A DNA stretch of 64,000 bases from Lysobacterales bacterium (lineage in GTDB: Bacteria > Pseudomonadota > Gammaproteobacteria > Xanthomonadales > Rhodanobacteraceae): NCBI GenBank assembly GCA_002632325.1, contig NSJK01000016.1, positions 1 through 64,000 on the forward strand, given 5' to 3'. A program made the position numbers and the translations under genes. Below, piece by piece: positions 10,445 through 17,536 of this stretch (positions are counted from its first letter, which is position 1; every line of letters begins with the position of its first letter). The notes beneath the pieces were generated by a model. That model did no database searches and was not told where the DNA came from. It worked only from the letters and a program-made list of their open reading frames with translations.

Positions 10445-11545
10445 TCAGGCGGCGTTGAGGAAGCCGCCGATGACGGCGCCAAAGCGCACGGTATCGACGA
10501 GGAAGGCGTCGTGACCTTGCGGGCTGTCGAGGGCGACGAACTCGACCTGCGCGCCCGCTGCACTCAGGCCGTCGGCGATCTGCTGCTGCTGAGTGAGCGG
10601 AAACAGGATGTCGGTATCCACGCCGATCACCAGTGCGCGTTCGACACCGAGTCTTGAAAGTGCGGCGCTGACGCTGCCGCCGCCATGTTCGGCCAGATCG
10701 AACCAGTCGCTGGCACGTGACAGATAGAGATAGCAATTCGGATCGAAGCCGCGCACGAAGCGACGCGCGTGACCGGCCAGATACGATTCGATCTGGAATT
10801 CGAAGCCGAACGGATCATCCTTGCGCTGGTCGGCATCGAGGCGGATGCGCGCAAAGCGCCCGACCCATTCCATCGCCGAGCGATAGGTGATGACGCCGAG
10901 CTTGCGCGCGATCGACATGCCGGCCTCGGGATAGCGTTCCTCGTCGTAGCGGCCGTTGTTCCAGTTCGGATCGAGACGGATCGCCTCGCGTTGCAGCGAG
11001 CGGATCGCGATCGCGAACGGCTGGGCCTGCGGCGCGGTGGAGATGCTGATGTGCATGCGCGCCGAGTTCGGGTGCTGCGCCTGATAGGCCAGCGCGGCCA
11101 TCCCGCCCATCGAGTTGCCGAGGATGCAGGCGAGTTGCTCGATGCCAAGCTTGCGCACGAGCTCGTGACTCGCGTTGGCGGCGTCTTCGAGCGTGAGATC
11201 GGGGAAGTCGAGGCGATACGGCTCGCCAGTGGCGGGATTGATGTCGGCCGGTCCGGTCGAGCCCTTGCAACTGCCGAGCGTATTGACGCAGATCACGAAC
11301 CAACGTTGGGTGTCGATCGCCTTGCCCGGGCCGACGATGTCCTCCCACCAGCCCGGGGTGGGATCGTCGGCGTTGCTCGCGGCATGTGCGCTCGGCGACA
11401 GGCCGGTGAGGATGAGCAGGGCATTGTCCTTGGCCGCGTTGAGTTCGCCCCAGGTTTCGTAGGCCAGATGCGCGTCCACGAGCGCGCCACCGCGCTTCAT
11501 CGGAAACGGCGAGGACAAGTTGAACCAGCGGCGGGCGTCGGCCAT
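10445..11545 (-). CDS. metX: MetX-family O-acyltransferase, probably serine O-succinyltransferase
   Basis: A 366-residue alpha/beta hydrolase of the MetX family. The nucleophile elbow is GNSMGGM, the triad aspartate is in GVDTDILFP and the histidine in SPQGHDAFL. Family members acylate homoserine (methionine route) or, in Xanthomonas-type enzymes, succinylate serine for cysteine synthesis. The start (LSSPFPMKRGGAL), GNSMGG elbow, NWNNGRYD segment and FDPNCYLYLSRASDWFD closely match my memory of the Xanthomonas campestris serine O-succinyltransferase, so I favour that substrate. The ATG at 11545 is preferred over a TTG four codons upstream. tRNA-Leu lies downstream on the same strand. Confidence 0.88.
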   Translation of the reverse strand: MADARRWFNLSSPFPMKRGGALVDAHLAYETWGELNAAKDNALLILTGLSPSAHAASNADDPTPGWWEDIVGPGKAIDTQRWFVICVNTLGSCKGSTGPADINPATGEPYRLDFPDLTLEDAANASHELVRKLGIEQLACILGNSMGGMAALAYQAQHPNSARMHISISTAPQAQPFAIAIRSLQREAIRLDPNWNNGRYDEERYPEAGMSIARKLGVITYRSAMEWVGRFARIRLDADQRKDDPFGFEFQIESYLAGHARRFVRGFDPNCYLYLSRASDWFDLAEHGGGSVSAALSRLGVERALVIGVDTDILFPLTQQQQIADGLSAAGAQVEFVALDSPQGHDAFLVDTVRFGAVIGGFLNAA

Positions 11546-11687
11546 CGGTGCGGGCAATCGGATCGAGGTCGATCAATCTAGCCTGCGACGGCGATCACGC
11601 CAAGTCGGCGTCGGCATATCGATGTGCGCCTGCTGTCGTGCGCTGCCACCGGCAGCGTCCTGCCTGCGGTCTGTCACGGGAGCGAGG

Positions 11688-11883
11688 ATGCGGAGCATCC
11701 ATCAGTTGAAACCCGCGCTTCAAGGCCTGCTGCGGCCTGCTGTCGGGCCTGGGCGTTGCCGCGCAGCCGTGGCTGCCTTGGCTGTTGTGGGTGATGGTGG
11801 CGTTGCCGGCGCTGACCGTCGTCAATCGCGCGCGCATGGCGCTGCGCGAATTGCGCGAGCGAGGCGCTCAGGGCACGCGCTGA
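11688..11883 (+). pseudogene. Internally deleted CDP-alcohol phosphatidyltransferase remnant
   Basis: An ATG at 11688 opens a short frame reading like the N-terminus of Xanthomonadales CDP-alcohol phosphatidyltransferases (IHQLKPALQGLLRPAVG). Within about 20 codons the sequence shifts to another frame that reads to a TGA at 11881 and looks like the C-terminal membrane helix and basic tail of the same family (QPWLPWLLWVMVALPALTVV, then NRARMALRELRERG). The catalytic DG-x2-AR-x8-G-x3-D-x3-D core is absent. The junction contains the repeated 9-mer GGCCTGCTG. The tail overlaps the 3' end of ccmI on the other strand. I infer a deletion between short direct repeats. Identity rests on remembered family sequence only. 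Confidence 0.55.
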
Positions 11884-13076
11884 TTGATCTCGAGCTGGAT
11901 CGTCTGCTTGCTCTGCACATCGAGCGGCGCCGACAAGACCTGCAAGTCGCCGCTTTGCGGCGTGGCTTGGCCCGAACGCGAGATGCGCGCGCCGACCACC
12001 ACCTCGGGGAAATCCGACAATTTCATTGTCGGCATCATCGCGGTGCTGTCATCGAGCGTGACGGTCAGTGGCAGCTCACGCGCCTTGTGACGCTCGATCG
12101 CGAGCGGCATCGGCGGGCCCTTGGCGGCGCGTGCGAACACGAACACAGTCGCTTCGGGATCGGCCTGCGCCTTGAGTGCGGGATCGAGTGAGACCTCGAC
12201 CGTCAGGCGAGCCGAAGGGGCTGCTGTCGCCGCAGCGGGCTTGGCCGGCGCAGGAGCCGAAGTGGCGGCGTTCGCGACTGGCTTGCCGTCGCGCAGTGCG
12301 CTCGCTTCCTCGATCTGTCGCTGCACGGCGGCGGCAACGGTCGAACCCGGTTCGAGCAAGGGCAAAAGGGTGTTCCAGCGTGCGATCGCGGCGTCGTAGC
12401 GGGCATTCTGGAAGTCGGCGATGCCGAGCAGCCACAAGGCACGCTGGTTCTGCGGATCGTGCGCGAGGACGCCTTCGAGCAGTTGCGCCGGCTCGCCGTC
12501 GATGCGATGTCCGGGCGTGGCGAGTGCAAGCGCCTGTGCGTACTCGACGGTGATCTGGGCGTCGTCGCGTGCCAGTTCGTGCGCATGGCGCAGGGCATCG
12601 GCGGCCTGTTCGGGCTCTCCGCTCGCGGAATGAGCTCGGCCGAGCAGCGCCCAGCCCTGCACATCGTCGGGATGGTCCTTGAGACGTGCAACCAGTGCGG
12701 CAATCGCCTGCGGCATGTCGAGCGTGGGCTGTGCTTGCTCCGCGCCTGCCTGCGTCGGCGTTGCGAGGATCGCCTGCGGCGTGCCGACCAATCGATACAG
12801 GGCGAGCGCGCCAGTGGGAACCAGCAAGGCAAGGAGGAGCGCCGCCGCAACCGTGCCCGGCGTGCGCCGCGCCGACGTTTCAATGCGATCGTCCGGTGGC
12901 AGCGCGGCCTGGCGCGCATGTTCGGCGGCATCGATGATGCCGGCATCGCGAGCGGCATCGAGCGCACGCATGCGCTGTGCGCGTGGATCGGCACTGCGCG
13001 CGCGCAGCAGCGGCAGCAGGATGAAGGCGAGCGCAGCGAGTGTCATCAGCGCCACGCAAACGACGAAGATCGGCAT
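11868..13076 (-). CDS. ccmI: Cytochrome c biogenesis protein CcmI (CycH-type, TPR)
   Basis: 402 residues. It acts with CcmF/CcmH in haem ligation, with its periplasmic TPR part chaperoning apocytochrome c. Two membrane segments are visible (about residues 3-24 and 79-98). TPR-like helices follow (about 120-275, with WALLGRAHSASGEPEQAADA and LWLLGIADFQNARYDAAI), then a Pro/Ala linker and a C-terminal beta domain ending near the stop. I start at MPIFVVCV, since residues upstream are a basic read-in from ccmH. Its start codon overlaps the stop of ccmH, placing it last in a ccmF-G-H-I unit. Confidence 0.92.
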   Translation of the reverse strand: MPIFVVCVALMTLAALAFILLPLLRARSADPRAQRMRALDAARDAGIIDAAEHARQAALPPDDRIETSARRTPGTVAAALLLALLVPTGALALYRLVGTPQAILATPTQAGAEQAQPTLDMPQAIAALVARLKDHPDDVQGWALLGRAHSASGEPEQAADALRHAHELARDDAQITVEYAQALALATPGHRIDGEPAQLLEGVLAHDPQNQRALWLLGIADFQNARYDAAIARWNTLLPLLEPGSTVAAAVQRQIEEASALRDGKPVANAATSAPAPAKPAAATAAPSARLTVEVSLDPALKAQADPEATVFVFARAAKGPPMPLAIERHKARELPLTVTLDDSTAMMPTMKLSDFPEVVVGARISRSGQATPQSGDLQVLSAPLDVQSKQTIQLEINQRVP

Positions 13077-13519
13077 CACCAGTCGTCCTCGACGCTGTCG
13101 ACTCGGTTTGAAGCCGTGCCGCGTTGCGCCGCGGCGCGGCGGCGGATCGTCAGCAGCACGGCGACGCCGCCGATCAGCAGGAACAGCGCCGGGCCGAACC
13201 ACAACAGCCAGGTGCCCCCACGCAGCGGCGGATCGTAGAGCACGAAATCACTGTAGCGCTCGGTCAGCCACTGCTTGATCTGCGCATCACTCATGCCCGC
13301 GCGCATCTGCTCGAACACGTCGCGACGCAAATCGCCGGCGAGCGAGGCGCTGGAATCATTGAGGCTTTCGTTCTGGCACACCAGACAGCGCAACTGCTTG
13401 GTGAGATTCTGGAAGCGCAGTTCCTCGGCGCGATCCTTGAACGGCAGCGGATCGACGGCAGCGAGTACGCTCGATGCGCACATCAGCAAGGCCAGCACGG
13501 CAGCAAGCATGCGCATCAT
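13076..13519 (-). CDS. ccmH: Cytochrome c-type biogenesis protein CcmH (CcmL/NrfF type)
   Basis: A 147-residue thiol-oxidoreductase that reduces the apocytochrome CXXCH cysteines before haem attachment. It has a signal or anchor segment (residues 3-18), the redox motif LRCLVCQNESLNDSSA and a C-terminal membrane helix (LLWFGPALFLLIGGVAVLL). The start at 13519 forms an ATGA overlap with the stop of the upstream ccmG. The protein ends with a short cytoplasmic basic tail. Confidence 0.94.
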   Translation of the reverse strand: MMRMLAAVLALLMCASSVLAAVDPLPFKDRAEELRFQNLTKQLRCLVCQNESLNDSSASLAGDLRRDVFEQMRAGMSDAQIKQWLTERYSDFVLYDPPLRGGTWLLWFGPALFLLIGGVAVLLTIRRRAAAQRGTASNRVDSVEDDW

Positions 13520-14061
13520 CGCGGTGCTGCCTTCATGGCGGCGATGCGCGGCATGAGTTCGGTGGCGATCACCTCGGGCGTGATCGGACTGATGTGCTTG
13601 TAGCGGATGATGCCCTGGGCATCGACGAGAAACGTCTCCGGTGCGCCGGTCACGCCGAAGTCGATGGCGACGTTGCCGGGCAGGTCGGCAATCACCACGT
13701 CGTAGGGATTGCCGTACTGGGCGAGCCAACGCTTGGCATCCTCGGGCGGATCCTTGTAGTCGAAGCCGACCAATTTGATGCCCAGCCGCTTGCCCTCGCG
13801 CATGAGGATTGGATGCTCGTCACGACAAGCGAAGCACCAACTCGCGAACACGTTGAGCAGGTAGGGCTCGCCGGCCAATTCGGCACTGCCGAACGAGCGC
13901 TGCGGATTGTCGAGCTCGGGCAGCGAGAAGGTCGGCGCACGCTTGCCGATCAGGGGCGAGGGCACCGCACGCAAGTCGTGCGTGCTGCTCCACCAGATGC
14001 CGAAGCCGAGCAGGGCGAGCACGAGCAGGAAGCCGATGAAGGGCAGCAGGCGCGTGTTCAT
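13516..14061 (-). CDS. ccmG: Thiol:disulfide interchange protein CcmG/DsbE
   Basis: A 181-residue membrane-anchored periplasmic thioredoxin. It has an N-terminal anchor (LLPFIGFLLVLALLGFGIWW), the ccmG-type LIGKRAPTFSLPEL start of the fold, and the active site ASWCFACRDEHP (WCxxC). It also has the cis-proline region GAPETFLVDAQGIIRYKHIG-like near residue 140. It passes reductant to CcmH or apocytochrome. It overlaps ccmF by 4 bp upstream and ccmH by 4 bp downstream. Confidence 0.95.
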   Translation of the reverse strand: MNTRLLPFIGFLLVLALLGFGIWWSSTHDLRAVPSPLIGKRAPTFSLPELDNPQRSFGSAELAGEPYLLNVFASWCFACRDEHPILMREGKRLGIKLVGFDYKDPPEDAKRWLAQYGNPYDVVIADLPGNVAIDFGVTGAPETFLVDAQGIIRYKHISPITPEVIATELMPRIAAMKAAPR

Positions 14062-16067
14062 GCCTGTGCTCCAGCATGAGATGGTTCGGCCGCGGATGGC
14101 GCGGGCGCATCAGGCTGCGCTGCACGATTCTTGCGCGTGGCATCACCCAGACCCTGCAGACGGAAGCGCCGATCCAGTGTGGTGACCAGGCCACCCAAGG
14201 CCATCAGCAGGGCGCCGAACCAGATCCAGCGCACGAAGGGTTTGACATAGATGCGCACCGCCCAGGCGCCGTCGTCGCCGAGCGATTCGCCGAGCGCGAC
14301 GTAGAGATCACGGTGCAGGCTCGGCAGGATCGCCGACTCGGTCTGCACCTGACTTGCACGCGTGTACTGGCGCTTCTGCGGATGCAGGGCGGCGATCTGT
14401 CGACCGTTCTCGAACACCGTGAGCGTGCCTTGGCGCGCGCTGAAGTTGGGGCCGCGCGTTTCGACGACGCCATCGAAACGGAACTCGAGCGAGCCGATCG
14501 CGACCTTCTGGTTCGGCGCGAGGCGGATGTCCTTCTCGATGCTGGTCGATTCGACGATGAGCACGCCGGCGACGAACAGGGCGACACCGAAATGTGCGCA
14601 GATCATGCCGAGCATTTCGGGCGTGTAGCGGCGGCCGCTTGGCGCGCTGCGCCAGCGCGAAACTGCAAAGGTGGCGATGCCGAGGCCAACCCACAGCGCG
14701 CCGGCGACGCCGGCAAGCATGCGCAATGGCGCAGGTCGAACCAGCAGCCACGCCAGCACGGCCGCGATGAGTGCGACGGCGAACGCCGGCAGCAACTTGC
14801 GCAGCGCCGCGGTCAGGCGCCCGCTGCGCCAGTGAATGAACGGGCCGAACGGAATCAACAGCACCACCGGCACCATCAACAGCGTGAACAGCAGGGCGAA
14901 ATACGGCGGCCCGACTGAAATCCGGCCGAGATTGAAGGCGTCACCGATCATCGGATAGAGCGTGCCCAGCAGCACCATCGCCGCGGCGCAGGCGAACATC
15001 AGGTTGTTGATGAGCAAGAGGGTTTCGCGTGATACCGCCGCGAACGGCTCGCCGCCCGATACCTTGGGCGCACGCAGCGCATACAACAGCAGCGAGCCGC
15101 CGATGACGATGGCGAGGAAGGCGAGGATGAACACACCGCGACGCGGGTCGCTCGCGAACGCATGCACGCTGGTGAGTACACCCGAGCGCACGAGGAAGGT
15201 GCCGAGCAACGACAGCGAAAACGCGAAGATCGCCAGCAGCAAGGTCCAGGCGCGGAAAGAACCGCGTTTTTCCGTGACCGCCTGCGAATGGATCAGTGCG
15301 GTGCCGACCAGCCAGGGCATGAACGAGGCGTTCTCGACCGGATCCCAGAACCACCAGCCGCCCCAGCCCAGTTCGTAGTAGGCCCACCACGAACCGAGTG
15401 CGATGCCCAGCGTGAGTGCGGCCCAGGCCGCGTTCGTCCATGGCCGCGCCCAGCGCACCCAGCGCACGTCCAGTTCGCCGCCGAGCAAGGCGGCGATCGC
15501 GAACGCGAAGGCCACCGAGAAGCCGACATAGCCCATGTAGAGCATCGGTGGGTGCATGACCAGGCCCGGATCCTGCAGCACGGGGTTGAGGTCGTTGCCG
15601 TCCAGCGGCGCCGGCAGCACGCGCAGGAACGGGTTGGAGGTGAGTACGGTGAACAACAGGAAGCCCAGGCTGATGAAGCCGAGCACGGCGAGCACGCGCG
15701 CCATGAACACGTCAGGCAGGCGCCGCGACAGCGCCGCGACGGCGATGGTCCAGAGGTTGAGGATGAGGATCCACAGCATCAACGAGCCTTCGTGCGCGCC
15801 CCACACCGCCGACAGGCGGTAGTACCAGGGCAGCAGCGAATTGGAGTTCTGCGCGACGTAGGCGACCGAAAAGTCCCCTTGCTCGAACGCCAGCGTGAGG
15901 ATGCCGAAGGCGAGCAGCACGAACACCGCCTGACCCGCCGCGGCGGGGCGCGCGACGGCAATCAGGGCCGCGTTGTTGCGCTGCGCGCCGACCAGGGGCA
16001 GCGCGCATTGCAGGGTGGCGAGGATCAGCGCGAGGATCAGCGCAAATTGACCAAGTTCAGGGAGCAT
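14058..16067 (-). CDS. ccmF: Haem lyase subunit CcmF
   Basis: 669 residues, a typical CcmF length, with about 15 hydrophobic segments. The haem-handling WWD motif is present as GWGGWWFWDPVENASFMPWL, with the conserved histidine region LIHSQAV after it. A large periplasmic loop lies near the C-terminus before the last helix. CcmF performs the stereospecific haem-to-apocytochrome ligation with CcmH and CcmI. I use the ATG at 16067 (MLPELGQF); a TTG lies three codons upstream and no strong Shine-Dalgarno is visible for either. It heads the ccmF-G-H-I operon, separated by over 5 kb from ccmABCDE. Confidence 0.95.
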   Translation of the reverse strand: MLPELGQFALILALILATLQCALPLVGAQRNNAALIAVARPAAAGQAVFVLLAFGILTLAFEQGDFSVAYVAQNSNSLLPWYYRLSAVWGAHEGSLMLWILILNLWTIAVAALSRRLPDVFMARVLAVLGFISLGFLLFTVLTSNPFLRVLPAPLDGNDLNPVLQDPGLVMHPPMLYMGYVGFSVAFAFAIAALLGGELDVRWVRWARPWTNAAWAALTLGIALGSWWAYYELGWGGWWFWDPVENASFMPWLVGTALIHSQAVTEKRGSFRAWTLLLAIFAFSLSLLGTFLVRSGVLTSVHAFASDPRRGVFILAFLAIVIGGSLLLYALRAPKVSGGEPFAAVSRETLLLINNLMFACAAAMVLLGTLYPMIGDAFNLGRISVGPPYFALLFTLLMVPVVLLIPFGPFIHWRSGRLTAALRKLLPAFAVALIAAVLAWLLVRPAPLRMLAGVAGALWVGLGIATFAVSRWRSAPSGRRYTPEMLGMICAHFGVALFVAGVLIVESTSIEKDIRLAPNQKVAIGSLEFRFDGVVETRGPNFSARQGTLTVFENGRQIAALHPQKRQYTRASQVQTESAILPSLHRDLYVALGESLGDDGAWAVRIYVKPFVRWIWFGALLMALGGLVTTLDRRFRLQGLGDATRKNRAAQPDAPAPSAAEPSHAGAQA

Positions 16068-16401
16068 GCGCGGCAACGACTACAGCAAGGCCGTCAGGAT
16101 ACGCTCTTGCGCGCGCTGCGGCGAGTCGCGCGGGGCTGGATCCGCTGAGTGCCGTGACCCGACTTGCGCATGAACGCGGCGCTCGCTCGCGCGCACGACG
16201 CGGGCGCAACTGCGCTGGATCGTGTCGTGCAATGCTGGCCTTCAGCCCGCGCAGCTGGAGGCTCGCGTGGCCTCGCGCACGATGCCTCGTGCGGACTCTT
16301 GTGGAAGCGACATGGAGACGGGCATGCCCAGACCGGGCGTCGATCTATTGATTCTGCTTTTCCCTCTCCCCCGTGCGGGAGAGGGAAAGCAGGGGTGCGG
16401 G
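16068..16401. other. 334-bp intergenic region with a long hairpin
   Basis: This gap lies between the end of the HiPIP gene and the start of ccmF, both minus strand. It should contain the ccmF promoter. The only recognisable structure is the hairpin at 16356-16390. No coding region here looks real. Confidence 0.5.
16356..16390 (-). terminator. Terminator-like inverted repeat after the HiPIP gene
   Basis: A C/T-rich arm (16356-16370) pairs with GGGAGAGGGAAAGC (16377-16390) around a 6-nt loop, 12 bp past the HiPIP stop. CCCTCTCCC/GGGAGAGGG palindromes are frequent intergenic elements in Xanthomonadales, so this may be a dispersed repeat serving as a terminator. Confidence 0.6.
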
Positions 16402-16752
16402 TCAGGCCTTGTCGGCGTGCGCCGAGCACCAGCCCTTCATGTGCACCGACTTGCCGGGGAACAACTGGCAAGGACCGTATTCGCCGCCCGTGCCCTGATA
16501 GAACTTGCAGTTGGCGCAATCCTGCGTGGTCTTGTGATTGGGATATTTCTTGTCGTCGACCTGTGCGGTGTCTTCGACGTAGCCCAGCGCCTGCGCGGTC
16601 GGATCGGTCACCTGCAGGTGCGGCAGGTCTTCGGCACGGCCAAGGGATGGCAGCACGCTGATCGCCAGTGCGGCGCCGGCGCCGACGCTGGCGGTCTTGA
16701 GGAAGCCACGGCGGCCGTGGTCGATGGATGAGGTCTTGCTCTGCTTGGACAT
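16402..16752 (-). CDS. High-potential iron-sulfur protein (HiPIP), Tat-exported
   Basis: A 116-residue precursor of a periplasmic [4Fe-4S] electron carrier. The Tat signal is HGRRGFLKTASVGAGAALA with the twin arginine, and export as a folded protein fits cofactor insertion in the cytoplasm. The four cluster cysteines are in CANCKFYQ, GPCQLF and KGWCSAH. It is the last gene of a unit with the MtrA-like, MtrB-like and c4-like genes (96 bp after the latter). In Rhodopseudomonas the third pio gene is also a HiPIP (PioC), which suggests this one carries electrons between the outer-membrane conduit and inner-membrane complexes. SD AGGAA precedes the start. Confidence 0.92.
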   Translation of the reverse strand: MSKQSKTSSIDHGRRGFLKTASVGAGAALAISVLPSLGRAEDLPHLQVTDPTAQALGYVEDTAQVDDKKYPNHKTTQDCANCKFYQGTGGEYGPCQLFPGKSVHMKGWCSAHADKA

Positions 16753-16848
16753 TTCACGTTTCCTGGCTAGCCAATGCATCGCTGGGAACCGGCGGCGTCC
16801 CGGGCAGGACGCGGTGCGGATCGTGCCCGGACTGCGGCGTGGAATCGC

Positions 16849-17526
16849 CTACGGCGTCGCCGCCTGCAACCATCCTGCAAGCTCGGTGATCGCTTCGTCG
16901 TCGAGGTTGTGCGCCACACTATGCATGATGTGATCGTTGCTGGACAAGTTGATCGACTTGTCGCGGAACTCCTTGAGGCGCCGAGCCAGGTACTGGCTGT
17001 GCTGGCCGCGCAGCGAGGGATAGGCGAGGTAGCGCGTGGCGTCGCTGTCCAGGCGTCCGTCGGCCGCCTTGCCATGGCAGCCCTGGCAGGGCGCGATTCC
17101 GCGCGCGGGGTCGCCGTGGCGGAACAGGGCCTCGCCGCCGGCAAACGGCGTGGCATCGCCGCTGGGCGCGGCGGGCGTCTGCGCAGCGTAGTAGGCCGAC
17201 AGGTCGCGCAGGTCGGCGTCGCTGACCTTGAGGCTGGCGAGGATCGCGGTCATCGGCGAATCGGGATTGGCGCCGCGCTGGTACTCGACCAGTTCCCAGT
17301 AGAGGTAGTCGATCTTCTGGCCACCGATGTTGGCGAAGGCAGGAACCGGCGAGGAACCGTCCTTGCCATGACAGGCCGAGCACAGTTCGATCTTCTGTGC
17401 GCCGGCTTGTGCGTTGCCGGTGACCGGAACCGGATTGCGCAGGTCGATCAGGCTGGACGACGCGCAGCCACCCAGCAGCACGGCTGCGACGACCAGCGCG
17501 AGCGCGCGGGGCAGGGTCGGTTTCAT
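16849..17526 (-). CDS. Diheme cytochrome c4-like lipoprotein
   Basis: 225 residues with a lipobox (VLLGGCASS), so probably tethered to a periplasmic membrane face. Two class I cytochrome c domains follow, with haem motifs CSACH (about residue 49) and CQGCH (about 149), each followed by methionine-containing regions that could supply axial ligands. c4-type diheme proteins shuttle electrons in the periplasm. It lies 10 bp after the MtrB/PioB-like gene, with a strong GAGGAGG ribosome-binding site, and 96 bp before the HiPIP gene. The context suggests it is an intermediate carrier of the same conduit. Confidence 0.88.
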   Translation of the reverse strand: MKPTLPRALALVVAAVLLGGCASSSLIDLRNPVPVTGNAQAGAQKIELCSACHGKDGSSPVPAFANIGGQKIDYLYWELVEYQRGANPDSPMTAILASLKVSDADLRDLSAYYAAQTPAAPSGDATPFAGGEALFRHGDPARGIAPCQGCHGKAADGRLDSDATRYLAYPSLRGQHSQYLARRLKEFRDKSINLSSNDHIMHSVAHNLDDEAITELAGWLQAATP

Positions 17527-17536
17527 GTGCGCCTCC

